The position numbers were made by a program, and so were the translations under genes. Shown here piece after piece: positions 1-6,932 of a DNA stretch of 64,000 nt. Location of the stretch: positions 7,349,001 through 7,413,000 of the forward strand of contig NZ_CP107904.1 of the NCBI RefSeq assembly GCF_036013975.1, in the 5' to 3' direction. Positions within the stretch are counted from its first letter, which is position 1; each line of letters starts with the position of its first letter. The stretch is from Kitasatospora sp. NBC_00458 (GTDB lineage: Bacteria; Actinomycetota; Actinomycetes; Streptomycetales; Streptomycetaceae). The notes beneath the pieces were generated by a model. That model was given only the letters and a program-made list of their open reading frames with translations. It had not been told where the DNA came from and made no database searches.

Positions 1-1
1 A

Positions 2-553
2 CTCCCGCACGGCACGCTGCCGCAGGCGCTGCTGGCCCAGTACGGCGCGCAGTTCGGCGCCGCCGGGCACCCGATGGTCGGGTACCTCGTGCTGGTGCCG
101 GCCGAGAACGCGTCCGCCACCGGTGCGGTCCCGGGTGTGCTCCCCGTCGCGACCGTCCCCGCGCCCGCCTCCCCGGCGGTCGCCCCCGCGGTCGCCGGCA
201 TCGGACCCGTCGGTCCGGCGCCGACCGGCACCGCGACCGCCTCCGTCCGCCCGGTCCGCCCCGCCGGGCGCGGCATCAGCGTGGACGTGGAGCGGCGCAA
301 CGCCTACGTCGACGGGCAGTTGCTCGACCTCACCTACCTGGAGTTCGAGCTGCTGGCCCACCTGACCGAGCACCCGCAGCGCGTCCACACCCGCGACCAC
401 CTGGTCTCCGCCGTCTGGGGCTACGGCCACGTCGGTGACGGCCGGACGGTCGACGTGCACGTCGCCCGGCTCCGCCGCAAGCTCGGTGTGGCCTACCGCG
501 ACAGCATCGTGACGGTCCGTCGGGTCGGGTACAAGTACACCCCGGTGGCGTGA
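2..553 (+). CDS. Winged-helix DNA-binding regulator, 5' partial
   Basis: The reading frame is open from the window edge to the stop at 553, so the true start lies upstream; the first internal ATG is at 74 but coding-like sequence precedes it. The C-terminal ~90 residues form an OmpR/PhoB-type winged helix: a beta-strand start (ISVDVERRNAYVDG), LTYLEFELLAHL, HTRDHLVSAVWGY, then RTVDVHVARLRRKLG and VRRVGYKY. This is the DNA-binding domain of response regulators. No phosphoreceiver domain is visible; the middle is an Ala/Pro/Val-rich linker of about 70 residues. Such stand-alone winged-helix proteins are common in Streptomyces and their targets are mostly unknown. Confidence 0.8.
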   Translation, partial: LPHGTLPQALLAQYGAQFGAAGHPMVGYLVLVPAENASATGAVPGVLPVATVPAPASPAVAPAVAGIGPVGPAPTGTATASVRPVRPAGRGISVDVERRNAYVDGQLLDLTYLEFELLAHLTEHPQRVHTRDHLVSAVWGYGHVGDGRTVDVHVARLRRKLGVAYRDSIVTVRRVGYKYTPVA

Positions 554-557
554 ACCG

Positions 558-615
558 CCGCTGAGCTCCACCGACTTCCGCCGAGTACCGCTGAGCTCCA
601 CCGACTTCCGCCGAG
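558..615. repeat. Two-copy 28-bp direct repeat, period 30
   Basis: A 28-bp unit containing CTGAGCTCCACCGACTTCCG occurs at 558-585 and again at 588-615, directly after the stop of the winged-helix gene. Shorter CCGAG-type echoes continue to about 635. No coding function is apparent; slippage or local duplication is the simplest explanation. Confidence 0.8.
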
Positions 616-646
616 CAGCACCGAGTACCGCCGAGCATCGCCGTAC

Positions 647-676
647 GGGCCGGGCGTTCATCCGAACGCCCGGCCC
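647..676. terminator. Bidirectional hairpin between convergent genes
   Basis: A perfect 13-bp stem (GGGCCGGGCGTTC at 647-659 pairing with 664-676) has a 4-nt loop. It lies between the convergent winged-helix gene and the IclR gene and can serve both, as U-tract-less hairpins commonly do in actinomycetes. Confidence 0.75.
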
Positions 677-698
677 TCGGGCATGGGCTGACGATGCG

Positions 699-1481
699 TC
701 AGGCGCGCTGGTCCGGCGGCAGCAGCAGGACGGCCAGGGCGGCGGCGCAGGACCGCGCGTGCCCGAGGAACCAGTCCAGCCGGTCGTCGGTGAGGTGCGC
801 GGGCGTCGAGCGGACGGCCAGCGCGAACCGGGCCTGGCCGGCGCCGTCCAGCACCGGTACGGCCACCGTGCGGATCCCGGTCGCCGACTCGCCGTCGTTG
901 AGCGCGTGGCCGGCGGACCGGACCTTCGCCAACTCCTCGTCCAGCCGCTCCGGTTCGGTGATGGTCCGGTCGGTGAACGGCGGCAGCGGGCCGAGTGCGG
1001 CCGCCCCCGCCTCGCCGGGCCGCGGCCAGGCCAGCAGCACCTTTCCCAGGGCCGTCGAGTGGAGCGGGCGGCGCAGTCCCAGCCCGGTGTCGGGGCGGAC
1101 GGACGCGCCGACCAGGATCACCGCGTGCGGGCCGCTGCGGATCGCCAGGTCGGCGGTGGCCCCGGTGCGCCGGGAGAGCAGTTCCAGTTCGGGTGCGGCC
1201 AGGTGCAGGCCCCGCTGGTGGAAGGAGAGCTGGCCGAGCTCGGCGACGGCCGGGCCGAGCCGGTAGCGGGCGGTCTGCTCGTCCTGCTCCAGGAACCCGG
1301 CGCTGACCAGGGTGCGGGCGAGCCGGTGTGAGGTCGAGACCGACAGGCCCATCCGGCGGGCCAGGTCCGAGGCGCTCAGGTCGGGGCCGTTGTCGTGGAA
1401 GCAGTGCAGCAGCCCGAGGGCTCGCTGGACGGCCTGGGCGCCGGCCGGCGGGCTCTGGACGGCGGTGGCGGCCTCGGCCAT
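699..1481 (-). CDS. IclR-family transcriptional regulator
   Basis: 260 residues, normal for the family. The N-terminal winged HTH spans about residues 17-75 (VQRALGLLHCFHDNGPDLSA, then LARRMGLSVSTSHRLARTL), followed by the GAF-like IclR effector domain. The gene is divergent from the sulfonate/sulfinate operon that begins with a leader ORF at 1714, so it probably controls that operon and possibly itself; palindromes in the shared intergenic region fit this. The ligand cannot be read from sequence. It is the only regulator adjacent to the sulfur operon. Confidence 0.9.
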   Translation of the reverse strand: MAEAATAVQSPPAGAQAVQRALGLLHCFHDNGPDLSASDLARRMGLSVSTSHRLARTLVSAGFLEQDEQTARYRLGPAVAELGQLSFHQRGLHLAAPELELLSRRTGATADLAIRSGPHAVILVGASVRPDTGLGLRRPLHSTALGKVLLAWPRPGEAGAAALGPLPPFTDRTITEPERLDEELAKVRSAGHALNDGESATGIRTVAVPVLDGAGQARFALAVRSTPAHLTDDRLDWFLGHARSCAAALAVLLLPPDQRA

Positions 1482-1564
1482 GGCACCTCTCGTTCTGTCC
1501 GGCGCTCCGGCCGGTTCACCGGAGTCGCTCCCAGACTATGGCAGCGTGTGCTGCGGATTTGTGT

Positions 1565-1608
1565 CAACGACGTTGCAATGGGATGCCGTTCATGAACAAG
1601 TGATCCCA
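1565..1608. promoter_or_regulatory. Nested palindromes, candidate IclR operator
   Basis: Three inverted repeats sit in the divergent promoter region: CAACGACGTTG at 1565-1575, GTTCATGAAC (perfect) at 1588-1597, and an outer pair TGGGAT (1579-1584) / ATCCCA (1603-1608) centred within 1 bp of the second palindrome. This is much lower in GC than its surroundings. Binding by the adjacent IclR protein is inferred from position. Confidence 0.45.
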
Positions 1609-1713
1609 CCATGTGGCAAAGGCTTGCCTCGCGCTCCCTCGTCGTGGAACGCTCGGCGCAGCGCACCGGACGAGCCCCGTCCACCGCGCCGGACCGCAGG
1701 AAGGAGCAGCGCC

Positions 1714-1758
1714 GTGACGACCCACCGGTGCCCCGCCCCCTGCGTCTGTTGTCGCTGA
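1714..1758 (+). CDS. Cys-rich leader peptide of the sulfonate operon
   Basis: A 15-codon ORF with a GTG start encodes MTTHRCPAPCVCCR, four Cys in 14 residues ending in Cys-Cys-Arg. A strong ribosome binding site (GGAAGGAG, 1699-1706) lies 7 nt upstream. It is the only plausible translated ORF between the divergent IclR gene and the DszB-like gene at 1867. Cys-rich upstream ORFs acting as cysteine-responsive attenuators are known in mycobacteria, and similar putative leader peptides are annotated before actinobacterial sulfur genes. Ribosome stalling at the Cys codons when cysteine is scarce would be expected to raise downstream expression. Too short to be identified by homology alone. Confidence 0.65.
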   Translation: MTTHRCPAPCVCCR

Positions 1759-1866
1759 CGCGCCGTCCGCGCCGACCGCCCACACCCCCGCCGCCGCAAG
1801 GCCGGTGCGCGCCAGTACCGCGCCCCGCCGCACCCGTGCGCACCCAGCCGCAGAGGAACCGTCACC

Positions 1867-2943
1867 GTGCCCAGCCACGCCAGCAGTACCCCCGGCCCCG
1901 CCCCCGCGGCCGCCGCCGATGTCCCGCCGGACCTCTGGTTCACCCGCTGCCCCGTCCCCACCGCGACCGGCATCGCCGCCGACCAGGGATGGCTCGCCCG
2001 GGAGTTCGCCGCCGACGGGATCGCCGTCCGCTCGCTCCAGGACGCGCCGCCCGAGGTGGCCGCCGACCACCACTACACGCACGCCCTCACCGGCCTGTTC
2101 CGCGAGGGCGGGAACGTCCCGGCGCTGTGGGCCCGCTCGCGGGGCGAGCGGACCAGGCTGATCGGGCTCACCTGGATCGAGGAGCGGCAGGCCGTCCTGG
2201 TCCGGGCCGGCAGCGGGATCGACGCTCCGGAGCAGCTGCGGGGCCGTCGCCTGGCCGTCCCACGTCATGGGATCGGGATCGACTTCTGGCGGGCGATGGC
2301 CCTCGCCGGCCTGCACGGCGCCCTGTCGCTCGCCGGACTCACCCTGGACGACGCCGAGTTGGTGGACGTCCCGGCCGAGCCGGGCGGCGGGCAGTGGGCC
2401 GCGGAGCTCGCCGCCCTGCGGGACGGCACGGTGGACGCGGTGTACGTGAAGGGCGCGCTGGCCGTGGAGGCGGCCCGGCGGATCGGTGCGGAGGTGGCCG
2501 TCGAGCTGGACGCGGCCCCGGACCGCCGGGCCCGGGTCAACAACGGCACGCCCCGGCCGATCACCGTCCACCAGAGCCTGCTCGACGAGCATCCGGAGCT
2601 GGTCGCCCGGTTCCTCGCGGTGCTGCTGGAGGCGGCCGACTGGGCCGCCGAGCACCCCGTCGAGGTGACCCGCATCCTCCAGGCGGAGACCGGCGCGGGG
2701 GAGGAGGGCGTCGCCGGGGCCTACGCGCCCGGCAGCCACCGCACGCTGCACCTGGACCTCTCCGAGGAGCGGCTCGGCCTGCTGGAGCAGCAGGAACGGT
2801 TCCTCCACCGGCACGGGTTCCTGGAGGCCCCCGTGGACGTCCGCGGCTGGGCCGACCCCGGACCGCTCCGCGCCGCCCGCGCCCTGCTCGCCGCCCGCCG
2901 CGAAGCGGGGGAGGCCGGACGGCAGCGGACGACCGAGGGCTGA
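1867..2943 (+). CDS. DszB-like sulfinate desulfinase / binding-protein-fold hydrolase
   Basis: 358 residues, GTG start with AGAGGAA upstream and no signal peptide, so cytoplasmic. It resembles 2'-hydroxybiphenyl-2-sulfinate desulfinase (DszB), a periplasmic-binding-protein-fold enzyme that releases sulfite from aryl sulfinates. The three known DszB active-site positions appear conserved: Cys28 in RCPVP (DszB Cys27 in NCPVP), His69, and Arg79 in FREGGNVPAL (DszB Arg70 in TRFGGEIPPL), with the same His-to-Arg spacing of 10. The alignment was made by eye. It is the first structural gene of an SsuABCD-like operon, 108 bp after a Cys-rich leader. Many annotation pipelines would call it an ABC substrate-binding protein; the conserved triad and missing signal peptide argue against a pure transport role. 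Confidence 0.75.
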   Translation: MPSHASSTPGPAPAAAADVPPDLWFTRCPVPTATGIAADQGWLAREFAADGIAVRSLQDAPPEVAADHHYTHALTGLFREGGNVPALWARSRGERTRLIGLTWIEERQAVLVRAGSGIDAPEQLRGRRLAVPRHGIGIDFWRAMALAGLHGALSLAGLTLDDAELVDVPAEPGGGQWAAELAALRDGTVDAVYVKGALAVEAARRIGAEVAVELDAAPDRRARVNNGTPRPITVHQSLLDEHPELVARFLAVLLEAADWAAEHPVEVTRILQAETGAGEEGVAGAYAPGSHRTLHLDLSEERLGLLEQQERFLHRHGFLEAPVDVRGWADPGPLRAARALLAARREAGEAGRQRTTEG

Positions 2944-3083
2944 CCGGCCCTCCGTCCCTCTTTCCCCCCGGGCCGGCCGCCCGCGCCCGCCTCCGTCATC
3001 TCTTCCCCTCGCCCCGTCGCAGCCCCCGCCGGTACCCCCCTCCGAACGCCCGTCAGCCCCGCTCTCCTCAGGAGTCGACCCCC

Positions 3084-4106
3084 GTGAACCCCTCCCGCCT
3101 CGCGCTCGCCGCCACCGCACTGCTCGCCACCACCGCCCTGGCCGCCTGCGGCTCGTCCGCCGACGGGGCCAAGGCCTCCGCCGACGGCGGGGGCAGGTCC
3201 GAGGTGGTGCTCCGTGTCCCGGACCCCGGCAACAACGGCTTCCTCGCCCTCGGGAAGAAGGACGGCTCGCTGGAGAAGGCCCTCGCCGCCGTCCACACCA
3301 AGGTCGCCTGGACGGGGAGCGCCGGCCCGTTCGCCCCCGCGGCCCAGGCGCTCTCGGCCGACCAGCTCGACGTCGCCCAGGGATCGATCACCTCCGCCGT
3401 CGCCGCGCTCGCCCAGAAGCCGGGCTTCAAGCTGTTCGCGCAGACCGCCCCGGACGGGGTCGGCGAGGGCATCCTGGTGAAGAACGACTCCCCGATCAAG
3501 ACCGTGCAGGACCTGGTGGGGAAGAAGGTCGCGGTCAGCCAGGGCGGCACCAGCGAGTACCTCCTGCTGAAGGCGCTGGAGAAGAACGGCGTCCCGGCCG
3601 ACAAGGTCGAGCGGGTGTACCTGCGCGCCGACCAGACCTCGGGCGTCTTCAACTCCGGCCAGGTGGACGCCTGGGCCACCTGGAACACCTTCTCCACCCC
3701 GTCGATCGCCAACTCCGGTTCGCACTTCCTGGCCAGCGGCAAGGAGGTCGGATCCGACAACTACGCGGTCTGGGCCGTCCGCAACGGCTTCGCCGAGAAG
3801 CACCCCGAGGTCGTCAAGGCCTTCTACACCTACCTGCACGAGAACGGCCTCAAGGAGAAGGCCGACCCGGCCGCCTACCTCAACGTCTTCACCGACTCCG
3901 GCCCGACCGCCGTCACGCCCGCGGAGAAGGAGGTCGCGGTCAACGTCACCAGGCAGGGTGCCACCGCCGACGTCATCGGCGAGGCGGACATCACCCGGTT
4001 CGGCACCGTCGCGGCGTTCTTCGCCGACCAGAAGGTCACCAAGCAGCTGGTCGACGTCAAGCCCTACCTGATCGACGTCAGCAAGCTCGCGGACGGCGCC
4101 AAGTGA
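3084..4106 (+). CDS. ssuA: Sulfonate-type ABC transporter substrate-binding lipoprotein
   Basis: 340 residues from GTG 3084, chosen because CAGGAG lies 9 nt upstream and the product then begins with a lipoprotein signal (ALLATTALAAC, lipid-modified Cys22). The mature part is a type II periplasmic binding protein of the aliphatic sulfonate/nitrate/taurine class (VVLRVPDPGNNGFLALGKKDG; VQDLVGKKVAVSQGGTSEYL; SGQVDAWATWNTFSTP). It should capture an organosulfur anion outside the membrane for the permease and ATPase encoded next. Its stop overlaps the start of the permease gene (GTGA), so translation is probably coupled. The substrate is inferred from neighbours. Confidence 0.85.
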   Translation: MNPSRLALAATALLATTALAACGSSADGAKASADGGGRSEVVLRVPDPGNNGFLALGKKDGSLEKALAAVHTKVAWTGSAGPFAPAAQALSADQLDVAQGSITSAVAALAQKPGFKLFAQTAPDGVGEGILVKNDSPIKTVQDLVGKKVAVSQGGTSEYLLLKALEKNGVPADKVERVYLRADQTSGVFNSGQVDAWATWNTFSTPSIANSGSHFLASGKEVGSDNYAVWAVRNGFAEKHPEVVKAFYTYLHENGLKEKADPAAYLNVFTDSGPTAVTPAEKEVAVNVTRQGATADVIGEADITRFGTVAAFFADQKVTKQLVDVKPYLIDVSKLADGAK

Positions 4107-5050
4107 CCGGCGGCACGGCCACCCGGACCGGCGCCGCTCCGGCCGGGGCCACCGCGCCCGCCACCGGGCCCGCCACCGCACCCGCCGCCGCGGCGGCCCC
4201 CGGTCCCGAGGACGGCGGCACCGCCGCCGCCCGGGCGGCCGGCCTGGTGGAGCCGCGCACCCGCCTCCAGTCGCCGCGCCCGCGGGCCCTCGCCCTCGTC
4301 CTGCGCACCCTGGGCCCGCTCGCGCTGCTCGGCGGCTGGGCCCTGGCCTCCGCCACCGGCGCCCTGACCCAGGACGTGCTCGCCTCGCCCGCCCAGGTCG
4401 CCGAGGCGGTCGGCGAGCTCTGGGGCAACGGCCAGCTCGCCGACGCGCTCACCGTCTCGCTCACCCGCGCCGGCCTCGGACTGCTCTTCGGCGCCTCCGT
4501 CGGCCTGGTGCTCGGCGTCGTCACCGGCTTCTTCCGGCTCGGCGAGGAGCTGCTGGACTCGGCCGTCCAGGTCCTGCGCACGGTGCCCTTCCTCGCCCTG
4601 GTGCCGCTGTTCATGGTGTGGTTCGGCATCACCGAGACCGCCAAGGTCGCACTGATCGGGGTCGCCACCAGCTTCCCGATGTACGTGTCGACCTCCGGCG
4701 GGGTGCGCAACTCGGACCGCAAGCTGATCGAGGCGATGCGCAGCTTCGGCCTGGGCCGGTGGGCGATCGTGCGCACCGTCGTCCTGCCCGGTGCGCTGCC
4801 CTCGCTCCTCTCCGGCCTGCGGCTCTCGATGACGCTCAGCGTGATCGCGCTGATCGCCGCCGAGGAGATCAACTCGACCGAGGGCATCGGCTACCTGATG
4901 GCCCAGGCGCAGAACTACTCCCGAACCGACATCCTCGCCGTCTGCATCCTGATCTACGGGCTGCTCGGCCTCACCGCCGACGGCGTCGTCCGTCTGCTGG
5001 AACGATTCCTGATGCCCTGGCGCAAGGCCACCCAAGGAGCCGGCCGATGA
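4103..5050 (+). CDS. ssuC: Sulfonate-type ABC transporter permease
   Basis: 315 residues, GTG start overlapping the upstream stop. The first ~60 residues are an Ala/Pro/Thr-rich cytoplasmic extension; about six membrane helices follow, with the EAA coupling loop at EAMRSFGLGRWAIVRTVVLP ahead of GALPSLLSGLR. This is the BPD_transp_1 fold of SsuC/TauC/NrtB permeases. It would form the membrane channel for the lipoprotein at 3084 with the ATPase at 5047, whose ATG overlaps this stop (ATGA). Confidence 0.9.
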   Translation: MTGGTATRTGAAPAGATAPATGPATAPAAAAAPGPEDGGTAAARAAGLVEPRTRLQSPRPRALALVLRTLGPLALLGGWALASATGALTQDVLASPAQVAEAVGELWGNGQLADALTVSLTRAGLGLLFGASVGLVLGVVTGFFRLGEELLDSAVQVLRTVPFLALVPLFMVWFGITETAKVALIGVATSFPMYVSTSGGVRNSDRKLIEAMRSFGLGRWAIVRTVVLPGALPSLLSGLRLSMTLSVIALIAAEEINSTEGIGYLMAQAQNYSRTDILAVCILIYGLLGLTADGVVRLLERFLMPWRKATQGAGR

Positions 5051-5904
5051 CCACCCGGACCACCGAGACCACCCGGACCACCGGGACCACCGAGACCGCC
5101 GATTTCGCCCAGGCCACCGGGACCGGTCAGGTCGCCCAGGCCGCGCAGGAGCCCCGGAGCCGGCTCCCGGCCCCGGCCCCGGAGCCGTCCACCGGCCCCG
5201 GGTCCGGCGACGCCCCCGCCGTCCACCTCCGCGGCCTGCGCCGCGTGTTCGGCACCCGGGCGGTGCTGGACGGCGTCGACCTCGACATCGCCCGCGGCGA
5301 GTTCGTCGCCCTGCTCGGTGCCAGCGGCACCGGCAAGACCACGCTGCTGCGCATCCTCGGCGCGCTGGACCGGGCCGACGCCGGCACGGTGCTCGTCCCG
5401 ACCGTCCGGACGGTGGTCTTCCAGGAGCCCCGGCTGGTCCCGTCCAAGCGGGTGCTGGCCAACGTCACCGTCGGCCTCCCGCGCGGCGCCGCCACCCGGG
5501 AGACCGGACTGAAGGCGCTCGCCGAGGTCGGCCTGGACGGGCACGCCGACGCCTGGCCGGCCACCCTCTCCGGCGGTGAGGCGCAGCGGGTCGCGCTCGC
5601 CCGGGCGCTGGTCCGCGAGCCCCGGCTCCTGCTGCTGGACGAGCCGTTCGCCGCCCTGGACGCGCTCACCCGGCTGCGGATGCAGGACCTGGTGGGCGAT
5701 CTCGTCCGGCGCCACCGTCCGGCGGTCCTGCTGGTCACCCACGACGTGGACGAGGCCGTCCGGCTGGCCGACCGGGTCGCGGTGCTCCGCGACGGCAGGC
5801 TCGTCCGGGACGACCGGGTCGCCGTCGACCACCCGCGCGACCCGGCCGACCCGGCCTTCGCCGAGCTGCGGCGGGGCCTGCTCGCCGACCTCGGCGTGCA
5901 CTGA
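5047..5904 (+). CDS. ssuB: Sulfonate-type ABC transporter ATPase
   Basis: 285 residues. The N-terminal ~60 residues are a low-complexity Thr/Arg/Pro stretch, including repeated TTRTTETT-like units, before a standard ABC domain: Walker A GASGTGKTT, Q-loop VFQEPRL, signature LSGGEAQRVALARAL, Walker B LLLLDEPFAALD and H-loop LLVTHDVDEAVR. Typical SsuB/NrtD ATPases lack such an N-terminal tail. The start overlaps the permease stop, consistent with a coupled operon importing sulfonates. Confidence 0.9.
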   Translation: MTTRTTETTRTTGTTETADFAQATGTGQVAQAAQEPRSRLPAPAPEPSTGPGSGDAPAVHLRGLRRVFGTRAVLDGVDLDIARGEFVALLGASGTGKTTLLRILGALDRADAGTVLVPTVRTVVFQEPRLVPSKRVLANVTVGLPRGAATRETGLKALAEVGLDGHADAWPATLSGGEAQRVALARALVREPRLLLLDEPFAALDALTRLRMQDLVGDLVRRHRPAVLLVTHDVDEAVRLADRVAVLRDGRLVRDDRVAVDHPRDPADPAFAELRRGLLADLGVH

Positions 5905-5936
5905 GCAGCCCCGCAGCCCCGCAGCCCCGCAGCCCC
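5905..5936 (+). repeat. 8-bp tandem repeat, four copies
   Basis: GCAGCCCC is repeated four times right after the ATPase stop. It lies in the 119-nt gap before the next operon gene and probably reflects slippage. Confidence 0.8.
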
Positions 5937-6023
5937 GCCGTCACCCCGCCCCCGCCACCAACCGCCCTCCCCTCGCCCGCCCGCCCGAGCGAACCCCCGC
6001 CCGCACCACAGGAGTTGATCCCC

Positions 6024-6929
6024 ATGGCCATCACCCTCGGCGTCCACGCCAGCAACCCGTCGCTCTACTACCTCTCCCGACTGGACTACCTGGACGAGGA
6101 GTTGGCCCCGCTCGGCGAGACCGGAGCGTTCCACCACTACGCCGACGGCACCCGCACCGGAGCCCTGCTCGCCGACGGCACCATCGACTTCGGCGGGACC
6201 GGCTCCACCCCGCCGGTCACCGCCCAGGCGGCCGGCCACGACCTGGTGTACGCGGCGGTCTCCGCGCCCCGCCCGGACCACGGCGCGCTGCTGGTGCGCG
6301 CCGACGGGCCGGTGCGCACCGTCGGGGACCTCCGGGGCGGCACCGTCGTCCTCGGCGTCGGCTCCTGGCAGACCCACCTGCTGGCCAAGGCCCTGCACGC
6401 CGAGGGCCTGTCCTACGCGACCGACGTCACCCCGGTCCGTCCGGCCGCCGGCGAGGACCAGGCGCGCCGGCTGCGCGACGGCGAGATCGCCGGCTGGATC
6501 GCCCAGGGGGCGGAACTGGCCGCCGCCCGCCGCACCGGGGAGTTCCGCGAGCTGATCCGCACCGGGGACGTCATCACCGACCGCTCGGTGTTCTTCACCC
6601 GCCGGGACTTCGCCACCGACCGCCCGGAGGTGGTCGCCGCGATCGGTGCCGCGCTGCTCCGCGCGGACGCCTGGGTGGCCGCCCACCTGCCGGAGGCCGC
6701 CGCCATCGCGGCCGAGGACCTCGGCGGCACCGCCGAGGACTGGGAGGCGGCGCTGGCGGTGCTGCCCTGGCGGCTGGAGCCCGCCACCGCGGGGTTCGTC
6801 GCCGAGCAGCAGGAGGCGGCCGACATCTTCCACGGGGTCGGCTTCATCGACCGCGCGGTGACCGTCGCCGACGCGCACCTCCCCGCCCTGGAGGCCCCGG
6901 TGGCCGCCGCACTCGCCAAGGCGGTCTGA
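6024..6929 (+). CDS. Binding-protein-fold protein without signal peptide
   Basis: 301 residues from ATG 6024 (AGGAG 9 nt upstream). It has the type II binding-protein fold of sulfonate/nitrate binding proteins: ITLGVHASNPSLYYLSRLDYL, DGTIDFGGTGSTPPVTAQAAG, VRTVGDLRGGTVVLGVGSWQTHLLAK and WIAQGAELA. There is no signal peptide or lipobox, so it should stay in the cytoplasm. Unlike the DszB-like protein at 1867, the catalytic Cys position is Asn/Pro, so DszB chemistry is not supported. Gene order between the ATPase and monooxygenase ties it to organosulfur use; a sensor, intracellular carrier or diverged enzyme are all possible. Confidence 0.75.
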   Translation: MAITLGVHASNPSLYYLSRLDYLDEELAPLGETGAFHHYADGTRTGALLADGTIDFGGTGSTPPVTAQAAGHDLVYAAVSAPRPDHGALLVRADGPVRTVGDLRGGTVVLGVGSWQTHLLAKALHAEGLSYATDVTPVRPAAGEDQARRLRDGEIAGWIAQGAELAAARRTGEFRELIRTGDVITDRSVFFTRRDFATDRPEVVAAIGAALLRADAWVAAHLPEAAAIAAEDLGGTAEDWEAALAVLPWRLEPATAGFVAEQQEAADIFHGVGFIDRAVTVADAHLPALEAPVAAALAKAV

Positions 6930-6932
6930 CCG

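Noticed and set aside
1611..4106. Long open frame spanning the leader, the desulfinase region and the lipoprotein gene
   Set aside because: The upstream part is an Arg/Pro-rich shadow of the DszB-like gene in another frame; only the part from GTG 3084 has a ribosome binding site, a signal peptide and family motifs.
6024..6929. Second DszB-type desulfinase
   Set aside because: The segment matching the catalytic Cys reads SNPSL, with no Cys, and the His/Arg spacing does not match DszB.
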